From: Oceaniradius stylonematis
Lineage (GTDB): Bacteria > Pseudomonadota > Alphaproteobacteria > Rhizobiales > Rhizobiaceae
NCBI RefSeq assembly: GCF_003149475.2
Contig: NZ_QFWV02000007.1
Location: forward strand, 116,953 to 164,313
Direction: 5' to 3'
Length of the DNA stretch: 47,361 nucleotides
This document shows, piece by piece, positions 27,917 to 36,735 of this stretch. Positions within the stretch are counted from its first letter, which is position 1, and the number at the start of each line of letters is the position of its first letter. Below the pieces are notes generated by a model, which was given only the letters and a program-made list of their open reading frames with translations, had not been told where the DNA came from and ran no database searches. The translations under genes and the position numbers were made by a program.

Positions 27917-28779
27917 ACCCGCCGTCCATGGACCCGCAATTGCCACAGCGCATGCGCGCCCAGCGCTCCGATCAGAAGGGCGCCGCCGATCAGCACGGCC
28001 GGGCGCGGCGCTTCGGAGAAGATCAGCCAGACCCAGACCGGCGCCAGCACGGTTTCGAGCAGATAGAACATGCTCACCTCGGGCGCGGAGATGTATCTCG
28101 GCCCCGTCGCCAGGCACCAATAGGCGATCGGCAGCAGCACCATGCCGTTGAAGACATGCCAGGCCGCATTGTCGACGCGCACCGGCTCGCCGAGCGAGCC
28201 GAGCACCGCCAGTCCCAGGACCGTCGGCACGATGCCGCCGATCATCGGCGCAAAGCCGACATCGGCCTTGGCGGCGCGCGACAGCGTGATCACGGCGGCG
28301 ATGAGCAGCGCGGCGGCCATCGCGCACGCATCGCCGAAAAGGCTGCCGGCCTGCAAACCGTCCGAGACGATGATGCCCACCGCCAGGACCATGACCGCGA
28401 TCGTCAGAAGCGTCGCGCGCGACGGCCGTTCGCCCAGGAACGTCCACGCCGTCATTGCGGTGAACGCCGGCGTGAACGCGATGATGAAGGCGACATTGGC
28501 CGCGCTCGTGTTCTTGACCGCGATCACGAAGGCGACGACGGTCAGCCCGTAGAGCGCCGCGATGACCACGCCTATACGGCCCGGCAGCAGCGTGATCGTG
28601 CGGCCGGTCAGCCATTGGGCGATCTGCTTGATCAGGAGCGCGGCGATGAAGGCACTGCCCGCGCGCACCGCCATCGCCGACCAGGCGTCGCCCCCGCCCA
28701 GCTTGATCATCGGAATGTCGAAGCTCAGCGCGACGCCGCCGATGGCGGTCAGCAGCAATCCTTTGGCGTGCCGGGTCAT
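27892..28779 (-). CDS. EamA/DMT-family transporter
   Basis: The 295-residue integral membrane protein has ten helices in two EamA repeats. The first is about LLLTAIGGVALSFDIPMIKL to TLLTIAVMVLAVGIIVSDGL; the second is about FGDACAMAAALLIAAVITLS to VLIGGALLIGALGAHALWQL. The ATG at 28779 was chosen over an upstream TTG. It is convergent with the flavin reductase gene and overlaps it, so it is not in that operon. It could move a product such as sulfite or a sugar in that pathway, but this is only position-based. No substrate can be read from sequence. Confidence 0.82.
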   Translation of the reverse strand: MTRHAKGLLLTAIGGVALSFDIPMIKLGGGDAWSAMAVRAGSAFIAALLIKQIAQWLTGRTITLLPGRIGVVIAALYGLTVVAFVIAVKNTSAANVAFIIAFTPAFTAMTAWTFLGERPSRATLLTIAVMVLAVGIIVSDGLQAGSLFGDACAMAAALLIAAVITLSRAAKADVGFAPMIGGIVPTVLGLAVLGSLGEPVRVDNAAWHVFNGMVLLPIAYWCLATGPRYISAPEVSMFYLLETVLAPVWVWLIFSEAPRPAVLIGGALLIGALGAHALWQLRVHGRRVQPSAKSP

Positions 28780-28820
28780 CGGGCCAGTTGCGCGGCAGCC
28801 CGCCAAGGTGTCAAGCCGCG

Positions 28821-29570
28821 TCAGCCCTCATGGCGTTCCCAGCCATTGCCGGTCAGGTGCTCCTGGGGCAGAAAGCGCGTCTTGTATTCCATCTTCCGCG
28901 ATCCGGCGACCCAATAGCCCAGATAGACATGGGCGAGTCCCTGCTTTCGGGCCCGCTCGATATGGTCGAGGATCATCCATGTGCCGAGCGACCGGTGGTC
29001 CTCGTCCGGGTCGAAGAACGAATAGACCATCGAATAGCCGTCGCTCATCATGTCCGACAGGGCAACGCCGACCAGCGGCCCTTCGCCCTGTCCGGTGACG
29101 AAACTGTCCGCGCCGCGCCTGCGATATTCGATGACGCGCGATTTGACATGCGTGTCCTCGACCATCATCGCATAGTCGAGCACGGTCATGTCGCTCATGC
29201 CGCCGCCCGAATGGCGCGCGTCGAGATAACGGCGGAACAGCGAATATTGCTCGCTGGATGGTTCGGCGGTGTATTCGGTGCCGATCAGATCGCGATTGCG
29301 CCGGTTGATGCGCTGCATCGAGCGGGTCGGCCGGAACTCGTCGGCCAGAATGCGCACTGAGATGCAGGCGCGGCACGTTTCGCAGGCCGGACGATAGGCG
29401 ATGTTCTGGCTGCGGCGGAAGCCGCCCAGCGTCAGAAGATCGTTCATTTCGGAGGCCTTTTCACCCACCAGATGGGTGAAAACCTTGCGCTCGAACTGCC
29501 CGTCCAGATAGGGGCACGGCGCCGGCGACGTCAAAAAGAACTGGGGCGCTTTGGCGCTGTGTTTCGTCAT
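28821..29570 (-). CDS. bpt: Aspartate/glutamate leucyl- or arginyl-transferase
   Basis: The 249-residue protein belongs to the ATE/Bpt family of aminoacyl-tRNA protein transferases. They add Leu (or Arg) to N-terminal Asp or Glu as part of the N-degron pathway. It has the cysteines Cys63, Cys66 and Cys69 ([15 protein letters not shown]), Cys19, and the C-terminal [26 protein letters not shown] with [12 protein letters not shown]. Length is normal for bacterial Bpt. The ATG at 29568-29570 was taken over an upstream TTG. It is followed on the same strand by the EamA gene after 41 bases and preceded by the RDD gene. Confidence 0.92.
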   Translation of the reverse strand: MTKHSAKAPQFFLTSPAPCPYLDGQFERKVFTHLVGEKASEMNDLLTLGGFRRSQNIAYRPACETCRACISVRILADEFRPTRSMQRINRRNRDLIGTEYTAEPSSEQYSLFRRYLDARHSGGGMSDMTVLDYAMMVEDTHVKSRVIEYRRRGADSFVTGQGEGPLVGVALSDMMSDGYSMVYSFFDPDEDHRSLGTWMILDHIERARKQGLAHVYLGYWVAGSRKMEYKTRFLPQEHLTGNGWERHEG

Positions 29571-29661
29571 CACCCGCAACAGCCGCTGTCGAAAACGCGT
29601 CGGTTGCGCCGGATCGCGGAGGCGCGGCGGCGCGTCCGCTCAAGCTACCAAAAAACCGCCG

Positions 29662-30147
29662 CTACGCAACGGCCAGAAATCGTTCCGTGCGCACCACGGT
29701 CGTGCCGAGCGCCAGATCGTGCAGCAGCCGCTTGTGGCGGGTGAACAGGGCCACCAGCACGATAAAGGGCGTCAGAATCACATTGGCTGCCCAGAACAGC
29801 ACCGCGTGGACGATCGCCGTCATCCAGTCGATCGGCTGGCCGTCATAGCGCACCAGCCGGATGCCGGCCATACGCATGCCGAGCGTGGCCTGTTCGGGAC
29901 CGCCGACCGTCCATGCGATGTAGGAAAGGGCGACCAGCGGGGCGAGGACCGCATAGAGCAGCCAGGCGATGCCGAACGTGACGACGCCGAGAAGTCCGAC
30001 CACGGGCACAGCGAGCGCCACAAGCAGAATGACCAGCGCATAATCGACCGCGAACGCCAGAACACGCCGCGTCCGGACGCCCTCGAAAAGCCGCCAATCG
30101 TCGAAACCGGCCGGAGCCGTTGAAATGATCGTGTCCGTCTGTGTCAT
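29662..30147 (-). CDS. RDD family membrane protein
   Basis: The 161-residue protein has an RDD domain: RRVLAFAVDYALVILLVALA opens the first helix with the Arg and Asp that name the family. TM2 (VVTFGIAWLLYAVLAPLVAL) and the GMRMAGIRLVRYDGQPIDW loop follow, and a final helix pair ends in FTRHKRLLHDLALGTTVV. RDD proteins are small inner-membrane proteins, mostly unassigned, some linked to ion transport. The gene is tandem with hemB (46-base gap) and bpt (91-base gap) on the minus strand. This neighbourhood is common in Rhizobiales, so a housekeeping role is likely. Confidence 0.85.
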   Translation of the reverse strand: MTQTDTIISTAPAGFDDWRLFEGVRTRRVLAFAVDYALVILLVALAVPVVGLLGVVTFGIAWLLYAVLAPLVALSYIAWTVGGPEQATLGMRMAGIRLVRYDGQPIDWMTAIVHAVLFWAANVILTPFIVLVALFTRHKRLLHDLALGTTVVRTERFLAVA

Positions 30148-30193
30148 GGTCTTAACATGGCGGTGCGCATCGCCCGCTTCAAGCGATGGCCCT

Positions 30194-31210
30194 TCATCGG
30201 TTCAAGATGCGGGCGACCCGCGGCGCGAAATAGGTCAGGATGCCGTCGCAGCCGGCCCGCTTGAAGGCGGCGAGCTTTTCCATCATCACCCGTTCGCCGT
30301 CGATCCAGCCATTGGCGGCGGCCGCCTCGATCATCGCGTATTCGCCCGAAACCTGGTAGGCATAGACGGGCGCACGCAGCTCTGTCTTGATCCGCCAGCA
30401 CACGTCCAGATAGGGCAGGGCGGGCTTGACCATCAGCATGTCGGCGCCCTCGACAAGATCCTGCTCGGCTTCGCGCAGTGCCTCGTCCGTATTGGCCGGA
30501 TCCACATAATAGGTCTTCTTGTCGCCCTTCAGCAGTCCGCCGGTGCCGATCGCCTCGCGATAGGGGCCGTAGCAGGCCGAGGCGAACTTGGCCGTATAGG
30601 ACATGATCGCCACATCCTGGTGCCCGGCCGCATCCAGCGCGTCGCGGATCGCGCCGATCCGTCCGTCCATCATGTCCGAGGGCGCGATGATATCGGCGCC
30701 GGCGTCCGCCTGCTTGACGGCCGCACGGGCGATGATGTCGACGGTCTCGTCATTGACGATGATGCCGTCGCGCAGCACGCCGTCATGGCCGTGGTCGGTG
30801 AACGGATCGAGCGCCGGATCGGTGATGATGCCGATGCCGGGCACCGCCTGCTTGATGGCCGCCGTCACGCGGTTGATGATGTTGTCGGCATCCAGCGCGT
30901 GGCTTCCGGTCTGGTCCTTGCGGTCCATGGGGATGTTGGCAAAGGTCGCGATGGCCGGAATGCCCAGCTTGTGCGCCTCTTCGGCGGCGGCGACAGCACG
31001 GTCAAGTGTCAGCCGTTCGACACCGGGCATGGCGCCGATGGCCTCGGCCGTATCCTCGCCTTCCATGATGAAGATCGGCCAGATCAGATCGTCGACGCCA
31101 AGGCGGGTCTCGCGAACGAGCCGGCGCGCCCAGTCGGCCTTGCGCATCCGGCGCAGGCGCCGGCCGCCGGTGATCTCGTCAACGCTGCGTTTGGGCCCGG
31201 TTCCGCTCAT
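30194..31210 (-). CDS. hemB: Delta-aminolevulinic acid dehydratase (porphobilinogen synthase)
   Basis: The 338-residue enzyme condenses two 5-aminolevulinates to porphobilinogen in haem synthesis. Schiff-base lysines are Lys208 (SYTAKFASACYG) and Lys262 (LMVKPALPYLD). The metal site reads DPALDPFTDHGHDG with Asp residues instead of the Cys cluster, the magnesium-dependent type also found in Pseudomonas and other Rhizobiales. The ATG at 31208-31210 starts MSGTGPKRSV. The gene is divergent from the DUF6163-type gene. It starts the minus-strand series hemB, RDD, bpt, EamA. Confidence 0.95.
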   Translation of the reverse strand: MSGTGPKRSVDEITGGRRLRRMRKADWARRLVRETRLGVDDLIWPIFIMEGEDTAEAIGAMPGVERLTLDRAVAAAEEAHKLGIPAIATFANIPMDRKDQTGSHALDADNIINRVTAAIKQAVPGIGIITDPALDPFTDHGHDGVLRDGIIVNDETVDIIARAAVKQADAGADIIAPSDMMDGRIGAIRDALDAAGHQDVAIMSYTAKFASACYGPYREAIGTGGLLKGDKKTYYVDPANTDEALREAEQDLVEGADMLMVKPALPYLDVCWRIKTELRAPVYAYQVSGEYAMIEAAAANGWIDGERVMMEKLAAFKRAGCDGILTYFAPRVARILNR

Positions 31211-31332
31211 CGCTGTTCAACTCCCCCGTTTGGACGTCTGGCGTGTTCGCGGTTTACAACCCGCTTTGCCTTTCGCAAACCATTACGTTAGGCAATTGTC
31301 CGTCAGATGTCGGGCCGAACGGGTGGCGCTCC

Positions 31333-31764
31333 ATGGTCATTGCCGAGACGGGATTGCAGCAGCCGCGCAAGGGCGCGGTCGAGCGCGTCTTCGGCTTTTT
31401 CCTGCGCATTTTGGCGCTCTACGCCCTGATCTCCGGCCTGGTCTACTGGGCCGGGCTGACGGGGATCGCCGGGGACGGCGCCTGGCGTTTCGATCTCCTG
31501 GCGCTGCCCGTACGCATCGTATTCACGACGCTGGCGGTCCTGATGCCGGCCGCCGCGCTGGGTCTTTGGCTGACCACGCGCTGGGGTGTGGTGTTGTGGG
31601 TTCTGGCGGCGACCGCCGAGATCGGCGCCTACATGTTCCTTTCAGACATCTTTTCCGAGCGGGCGGGTATCGCCAGCATCAACATGATCGGCCTTGTCGT
31701 TCTGATCCTGATGGCCGGAGCCACGCTGATCGAACGGCGGGCGGCGCGTCTGGCCGCCCATTGA
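31333..31764 (+). CDS. DUF6163-type membrane protein next to ldtR
   Basis: The 143-residue product starts at ATG 31333 (GGGTGGCG upstream). It has four hydrophobic helices: FGFFLRILALYALISGLVYW, about IVFTTLAVLMPAAALGLWLT, WGVVLWVLAATAEIGAYMFL and MIGLVVLILMAGATLIERRA. The protein called DUF6163 in Rhizobiales has this layout and sits directly before ldtR, as here; I rely on that position as much as on sequence. No activity is known. An earlier in-frame GTG at 31243 would add 30 residues without membrane features. Confidence 0.7.
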   Translation: MVIAETGLQQPRKGAVERVFGFFLRILALYALISGLVYWAGLTGIAGDGAWRFDLLALPVRIVFTTLAVLMPAAALGLWLTTRWGVVLWVLAATAEIGAYMFLSDIFSERAGIASINMIGLVVLILMAGATLIERRAARLAAH

Positions 31765-31952
31765 CGGGTTCAGGCCCGGTCCCGAAACGCTCCAAAGCAA
31801 GCGCACGACTTGACTCTCCGTTAAGGACAAAGCCGTTTTGCGCCGCCGCAACACTGCGTTAACGCTCCAAATTAATGAGCATTTTAGCGGCATTGCGTAG
31901 GTTGCCCACATCAAAGGCGGGAAACATCGCCGACCAAACCTGTGAGGCAGTC

Positions 31953-32465
31953 ATGATCAACCAGTCCAATATTGTGGGCCAACCGCGCGTGGAATCGGAC
32001 GCCGATTCCCTCAGGCGTCTTTATCACGAGACGCTGCAGCTTGTGGAAAGGCTGCACCGGCGTCTTCAGGATGTCGTCAAGGACGAGTTCGACCGTTCGG
32101 GCCGCGACGACATCAACGCCGTTCAGGCCATTTTGCTGTTCAACATTGGCGACAGCGAACTGACGGCCGGCGAACTGCGGTCCCGCGGCTACTATCTGGG
32201 CTCGAACGTGTCCTACAACGTCAAGAAGCTGGCGCAGGACGGGTTCATCCACCACAAGAAATCCAAGGCCGACAAGCGCTCGGTGCGTATCTCGCTGACC
32301 GAGAAGGGGCGCGAAGTAGCCGACGCGGTCGCTGATCTTTACGAACGTCACATCGTCTCGATCGAAGCGGTGGGCGGCATCGATGCTGACGAGTTCAACC
32401 GCATGAACCGGGCCATGCAACGCCTCGACCGCTTCTGGAACGACACGATCCTCTACCGCCTTTGA
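31953..32465 (+). CDS. ldtR: MarR-type regulator LdtR
   Basis: The 170-residue MarR protein begins MINQSNIVGQPRVESDADSL. It carries the winged helix at about residues 55-120 (DINAVQAILLFNIGDSELTA, then ELRSRGYYLGSNVSYNVKKL and KSKADKRSVRISLTEKG). LdtR is known in Liberibacter and Sinorhizobium as an activator of the L,D-transpeptidase gene ldtP and of osmotic-stress tolerance. Here ldtP lies 1.0 kb downstream at 33479. The ATG at 31953 follows GTGAGGC. The 188 bases before it hold an 11-base direct repeat (31786-31796 and 31861-31871). A hairpin ends the gene. Confidence 0.88.
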   Translation: MINQSNIVGQPRVESDADSLRRLYHETLQLVERLHRRLQDVVKDEFDRSGRDDINAVQAILLFNIGDSELTAGELRSRGYYLGSNVSYNVKKLAQDGFIHHKKSKADKRSVRISLTEKGREVADAVADLYERHIVSIEAVGGIDADEFNRMNRAMQRLDRFWNDTILYRL

Positions 32466-32487
32466 GGCGCAAGACTGTCGGGGCGCA

Positions 32488-32519
32488 AGAAAAAAGGCCG
32501 GGTTTCGTGCCCGGCCTTT
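32488..32519. terminator. Bidirectional terminator between ldtR and the DUF1295 gene
   Basis: A 10-bp stem AAAGGCCGGG (32493-32502) with CCCGGCCTTT (32510-32519) and a seven-base loop sits between convergent genes. On the minus strand it ends in a long T run (at least seven T), on the plus strand in CTTTGCC. It therefore mainly serves the DUF1295 gene and may also end ldtR. Confidence 0.8.
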
Positions 32520-32538
32520 GCCGTCTTGTGAAACGAAA

Positions 32539-33354
32539 TCACTCGGCAGGCAGTTTCTGCCTTCCGCGCGCGCGCCGCGGCCGGCCGATCAGTGCCGGCA
32601 CCCGTTCCATGTAGGCCGCATAGCCCGGTCGGCTGCGCAGCATGTGCTGCTCGGTCAGGGGCATGGACACGCCGGCCATCACCGCCGTCAGGATCGCCGG
32701 GCCGGTAAGGGCAATGAGACTGCCCGACACGGCGAACGCGGCGATGCCGAGACCCCACCACAGGATGATCTCGCCGACATAGTTGGGGTGGCGGCTGATA
32801 CCCCAGAGTCCATTCCGCACGATGCCGGTTTCCGGTGCCGTCGAGCCAAGCGCCCTCTTGCCGTTCGCCAGTTGGATATCGGCGATCCATTCGATGGCGA
32901 ACCCCAGCGCGAACACCGCCATGCCGGCCCAGAACAGCCCCGCGGACACTGTTTCGGCGCCATCGGCGCGAAACGCCACATGCAGCGGCGCGGCAATCAG
33001 CCACAACAGCACCGCCTGCAGCAGGAACACCTTGAACAGGCTGGCCCACCACCAGGTCGGCCCGCCGCTTTCGCGCATCGCGCGATACCGGCCGTCCTCG
33101 CGTACCGCGCCGTGGTGGCGGTGGACGAGGTGACCGGCCAGCCGCGCCGACCAGATGACGACCGCAGCCAGAATGATCCACTGATAGGACGTCGAGACGC
33201 CGTGCATGGCGGCATGCACCAGCGCGATGACGGAAAATCCCGGTCCCCAGTAATAGTCGATGACCCCGGCATCCTCGGTCATGACATTAATCAGCCATAT
33301 TCCTGTGAAAGCCAAACAGCTTATTGCAAGCGTTATGGTCAGGGAGGCATCCAT
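32539..33354 (-). CDS. DUF1295 / isoprenylcysteine carboxyl methyltransferase-like membrane protein
   Basis: The 271-residue polytopic protein belongs to the DUF1295/steroid 5-alpha-reductase C-terminal group. After several helices (MDASLTITLAISCLAFTGIW and others) comes the conserved NGLWGISRHPNYVGEIILWW block, the HPNY signature shared with isoprenylcysteine methyltransferases. LTEQHMLRSRPGYAAYMERV is near the end. The reaction is not established for this subgroup. The ATG at 33352-33354 follows GAAAGG. The gene is divergent from ldtP; a 19-bp inverted repeat in between overlaps its promoter region, so joint control with ldtP by LdtR is plausible. Confidence 0.82.
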   Translation of the reverse strand: MDASLTITLAISCLAFTGIWLINVMTEDAGVIDYYWGPGFSVIALVHAAMHGVSTSYQWIILAAVVIWSARLAGHLVHRHHGAVREDGRYRAMRESGGPTWWWASLFKVFLLQAVLLWLIAAPLHVAFRADGAETVSAGLFWAGMAVFALGFAIEWIADIQLANGKRALGSTAPETGIVRNGLWGISRHPNYVGEIILWWGLGIAAFAVSGSLIALTGPAILTAVMAGVSMPLTEQHMLRSRPGYAAYMERVPALIGRPRRARGRQKLPAE

Positions 33355-33372
33355 CGAATGGACCTTTCAGAC

Positions 33373-33391
33373 TGTAGGGAACCGACCTACA
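33373..33391. promoter_or_regulatory. Inverted repeat between the DUF1295 gene and ldtP, possible LdtR site
   Basis: TGTAGG-N7-CCTACA is a perfect 6-bp inverted repeat. It is 19 bases upstream of the DUF1295 start and 88 bases upstream of the ldtP start. LdtR is known to control ldtP in relatives. A related but imperfect GTAGG-TTG-CCCAC lies at 31897-31909, before ldtR. The spacers differ, so this is only a candidate. Confidence 0.4.
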
Positions 33392-33478
33392 TGGTTTCCT
33401 GTTTGTTAAGCGGGCGGGGCTAAAACTCTGGCGCGAGGCGAACCCTTGAGGCGACAGAGACAATTACGCGGGTTGGGC

Positions 33479-34753
33479 ATGAACGGATTTAAATCGACGA
33501 CGAGGCGCGGATTTTTGCGCGCATCCGGCGCCGCTGGCGCATTGGCGGCAACGGCGGGCGCTGCGGCCGCCCAGTCCTCGATCATGGAGATTTTGCAGTC
33601 TTCCGAACGCGGCAACTGGGACGACCAGTTCGATGCGGCTGGTACACGCGTCAGCCGGGTGGCCAACACGCGCGTTCCGATCCTCAGCCAGGAAACCGCA
33701 TTCCACGTCGAAGGGGCGATCGGCGACTACCAGCGCATCGTCGCCGCCGGCGGCTGGCCCCGCGTCAACGCGACCAAAGCTCTGAAGGTCGGCGTTCAGG
33801 ACAATTCGGTGCGCGAACTGCGCCGGCGCCTGATCGTGTCCGGCGATCTGCCGCGCAATGCGGGCGACAGCGCCACGTTCGATACATTCCTTGACGGCGC
33901 GCTCAAGCGCTTCCAGGCCCGCCATGGCATGACCGCCGACGGCGTTGTCGGCAATTACACGCTCGCCGCGCTCAATGTGAGCGCCCCGGTCAGGCTCGGC
34001 CAGCTCGAGACCAATCTGGTGCGCCTGCGTTCCATGTCCGGCTATCTGGGCGACCGCTACGTCATGGTGAACATTCCGGCGGCCTCGATCGAAGCGGTCG
34101 AAAACGACCGTGTCGCACTGCGCCACAAGGCGATCGTCGGCAAGACCGACCGGCAGACGCCGATCCTGTCCTCGCGTATCCATGAGGTCATCCTCAATCC
34201 CTATTGGACCGCACCCAAGTCGATCATCCGCAAGGATATCATTCCGCTGATGCGTCAGGACCCCACCTATCTGACACGCAACAAGATCCGCCTGTTCGAC
34301 GGTCAGGGCAACGAGGTGCCGCCGGAAGCGGTCAACTGGTCGACCGAAGAGGCCGTGGAACTGCGCTTCCGCCAGGATCCCGGCCTCATCAACGCGATGT
34401 CTTCGACCAAGATCAATTTCCACAATCCGCATGCCGTCTACATGCACGACACGCCGCAGCAGAGCCTGTTCGGCAAGTTCATGCGGTTTGAATCCTCGGG
34501 TTGCGTGCGCGTGCACAACATTCAGGAACTGACCCTGTGGCTCCTGGAATCGACGCCGGGCTGGGATCGCCGCCAGCTTGAACAGGTGGTCGAATCGGGT
34601 GTGAACACCGAAATCCCGATCGAGGTTCAGGTGCCGGTCTATTTCGTCTACATTTCGGCATGGGCGTCCGAAGACCGGCTCGTCCATTTCCGCGACGACA
34701 TCTACAATCGCGACGGTGTGGACGCGCTGCAATTGTCGTCCACCGCACTCTGA
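33479..34753 (+). CDS. ldtP: L,D-transpeptidase LdtP (YkuD domain)
   Basis: The 424-residue protein has a twin-arginine signal (TTRRGFLRASGAAGALAA), so it is likely exported by Tat. A peptidoglycan-binding_1-like segment follows at about residues 100-165 (VQDNSVRELRRRLIVSGDLP to GALKRFQARHGMTADGVVGN). The YkuD catalytic domain then shows His323 (AVYMHDTP) and Cys342 in the FESSGCVRVHN motif. It resembles E. coli LdtD (YcbB) and makes 3-3 or protein-peptidoglycan links. The ATG at 33479 was preferred to an upstream TTG because the Tat motif starts within nine residues. It is the usual target of LdtR, encoded upstream. Confidence 0.9.
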   Translation: MNGFKSTTRRGFLRASGAAGALAATAGAAAAQSSIMEILQSSERGNWDDQFDAAGTRVSRVANTRVPILSQETAFHVEGAIGDYQRIVAAGGWPRVNATKALKVGVQDNSVRELRRRLIVSGDLPRNAGDSATFDTFLDGALKRFQARHGMTADGVVGNYTLAALNVSAPVRLGQLETNLVRLRSMSGYLGDRYVMVNIPAASIEAVENDRVALRHKAIVGKTDRQTPILSSRIHEVILNPYWTAPKSIIRKDIIPLMRQDPTYLTRNKIRLFDGQGNEVPPEAVNWSTEEAVELRFRQDPGLINAMSSTKINFHNPHAVYMHDTPQQSLFGKFMRFESSGCVRVHNIQELTLWLLESTPGWDRRQLEQVVESGVNTEIPIEVQVPVYFVYISAWASEDRLVHFRDDIYNRDGVDALQLSSTAL

Positions 34754-34784
34754 CGGCGCGCAGCCGAAGCACGAAACCGATCGA

Positions 34785-34805
34785 GGGGCCCGCGGGCCCC
34801 TTTTT
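34785..34805 (+). terminator. Rho-independent terminator of ldtP
   Basis: A 16-base perfect palindrome, GGGGCCCGCGGGCCCC (34785-34800), is followed by TTTTT. It lies 31 bases after the ldtP stop. Confidence 0.85.
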
Positions 34806-34922
34806 CATTGGCGCGGCAATTGTTCACATGACGGCAGCCGATGTCCGTGCGGGACATGACAGGGGCGGGGCGCCATGGTATTGCGCCGCTTTCGGAGCCA
34901 AACCCACGCCGAGGACACGCCC

Positions 34923-36239
34923 ATGTCGCAGGACAGCGCCGCCGCCACCGCCTTTGCCGATGCCTTTTTCAGCCAGGATCTGACGGCCCGCGATGCCGGG
35001 ATCGCCGATGCGATCGGCAAGGAACTGCGCCGCCAGCAGCAGGAGATCGAACTGATCGCCTCGGAAAACATCGTCAGCCGCGCCGTGCTGGAAGCGCAGG
35101 GCTCGGTGATGACCAACAAATATGCCGAGGGCTATCCGGGCCGCCGCTACTATGGCGGCTGTCAGTATGTCGATATCGCCGAAAACCTGGCGATCGAGCG
35201 GGCGACCGAACTGTTCGGCTGCGGCTTTGCCAACGTCCAGCCCAATTCCGGCAGCCAGGCCAACCAGTCCGTCATGCTCGCGCTGGCAGCGCCGGGCGAC
35301 ACGATCCTCGGCATGAGCCTTGATGCCGGCGGTCACCTGACCCATGGCGCTCGGCCCAACATGTCGGGCAAATGGTTCAACGCGATCCAGTACGGCCTCG
35401 ATCTGGAAACCGGCCTGATCGATTATGACCAGGTGGCGAAACTGGCCGAAGAGCACAAGCCGCGCCTGATCATTGCCGGCGGTTCGGCCTATTCGCGGAT
35501 CATCGATTTCGCACGGTTCCGGGAAATCGCAGATTCGGTCGGCGCGCATCTTTGGGTCGACATGGCCCATTTTGCGGGACTGGTCGCGGCGGGCATCCAT
35601 CCCAGCCCCTTCCCGCATGCCCATGTGGCGACGACGACGACGCACAAGACGTTGCGCGGCCCGCGCGGCGGCATGGTGCTGACCAATGACGAGGCGATCG
35701 CCAAGAAGATCAATTCCGCCGTCTTCCCCGGCCTTCAGGGCGGCCCGCTCATGCACGTGATCGCCGCAAAAGCCGTGGCCTTCGGCGAGGCGCTGCAACC
35801 CGATTTCCAGGGCTATATGAGTGCGGTGGCCGAAAACGCCAAGGTCTTGGCCCAGACGGTGATCGAGGGCGGCATGCAGATCGTCTCCGGCGGCACCGAC
35901 ACCCATTTGATGCTGGTCGACCTGCGGCCCAAGGGCGTCACCGGCAAGGCGGCAGAGGCCGCTCTCGGCCGGGCGTTCATCACCTGCAACAAAAACGGTG
36001 TTCCGAACGATCCCCAAAAGCCGACCATCACCTCGGGCATTCGCCTCGGCACGCCGGCGGCGACCACGCGCGGCTTCGGACCGGCCGAATTCCGCCAGGT
36101 CGGCCAGATGATCGTGCGGATCGTCGATGGCCTGGCGCAGGCCGGCGAAGACGGCGACAATTCCGGCATCGAGAGCGCCGTCAAGGAAGACGTGCTCGCC
36201 CTGACGGCGCGCTTTCCGATCTACCCGCATCTGAACTGA
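34923..36239 (+). CDS. glyA: Serine hydroxymethyltransferase
   Basis: The 438-residue PLP enzyme turns serine and tetrahydrofolate into glycine and methylene-tetrahydrofolate. The PLP lysine is Lys242 ([17 protein letters not shown]). [19 protein letters not shown] and [14 protein letters not shown] are other family marks. The ATG at 34923 starts [10 protein letters not shown]; an upstream in-frame codon lacks conservation. I looked for a riboswitch in the 117 bases between the ldtP terminator and the start and saw no known fold. The gene is 13 bases before nrdR and likely heads the glyA-nrdR-rib transcript. Confidence 0.96.
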   Translation: MSQDSAAATAFADAFFSQDLTARDAGIADAIGKELRRQQQEIELIASENIVSRAVLEAQGSVMTNKYAEGYPGRRYYGGCQYVDIAENLAIERATELFGCGFANVQPNSGSQANQSVMLALAAPGDTILGMSLDAGGHLTHGARPNMSGKWFNAIQYGLDLETGLIDYDQVAKLAEEHKPRLIIAGGSAYSRIIDFARFREIADSVGAHLWVDMAHFAGLVAAGIHPSPFPHAHVATTTTHKTLRGPRGGMVLTNDEAIAKKINSAVFPGLQGGPLMHVIAAKAVAFGEALQPDFQGYMSAVAENAKVLAQTVIEGGMQIVSGGTDTHLMLVDLRPKGVTGKAAEAALGRAFITCNKNGVPNDPQKPTITSGIRLGTPAATTRGFGPAEFRQVGQMIVRIVDGLAQAGEDGDNSGIESAVKEDVLALTARFPIYPHLN

Positions 36240-36252
36240 GGAGCCGAGCGCG

Positions 36253-36735
36253 TTGCGCTGCCCGTTCTGTCACACCGAAAACACGGCCGTCAAAGACAGC
36301 CGTCCCGCCGAGGACGGCACCGTCATCCGCAGGCGCCGCGTCTGCGCCGATTGCGGCGGCCGGTTCACCACCTTCGAGCGGGTCCAGTTGCGCGAACTGT
36401 TCGTCGTCAAGAAGAACGGCCGCAAGGTTCCGTTCGACCGCGACAAGCTGGCACGCTCCTTCGAGGTCGCGCTGCGCAAGCGGCCTGTCGACCCCGAACG
36501 CGTCGAGCGCGCCGTCTCGGCCATCGTGCGCCAGCTTGAAAGCTCCGGCGAACAGGACGTCCACGCCGACGAGATCGGCACGATGGTGATGGAAGCGCTC
36601 AAGCGCATGGACGAGGTCGCCTTCGTGCGCTTTGCCTCGGTCTACAAGGATTTCCGCGATCCGCAGGACTTCAAGGATCTGCTGGGCGAGATCGCGGGCC
36701 CCATTGCCGATGTCGAACCCGATGCCGCCGAGTGA
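36253..36735 (+). CDS. nrdR: Ribonucleotide reductase transcriptional repressor NrdR
   Basis: The 160-residue regulator has a zinc ribbon with Cys3, Cys6, Cys31 and Cys34 ([10 protein letters not shown] and CADCGG) and an ATP-cone domain at about residues 50-140 ([20 protein letters not shown]). NrdR senses ATP/dATP and represses ribonucleotide reductase genes. The start is a TTG at 36253 (GGAG eight bases upstream). TTG is forced because it places the zinc ribbon at residue 1, as in other NrdR. Length matches the family. It lies between glyA and ribD, the usual Rhizobiales order. Confidence 0.94.
   Translation: MRCPFCHTENTAVKDSRPAEDGTVIRRRRVCADCGGRFTTFERVQLRELFVVKKNGRKVPFDRDKLARSFEVALRKRPVDPERVERAVSAIVRQLESSGEQDVHADEIGTMVMEALKRMDEVAFVRFASVYKDFRDPQDFKDLLGEIAGPIADVEPDAAE

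Noticed and set aside
34806-34922. A glycine- or SAM-type riboswitch before glyA.
   Set aside because: I looked for conserved paired elements and found none; the region reads as an ordinary leader.
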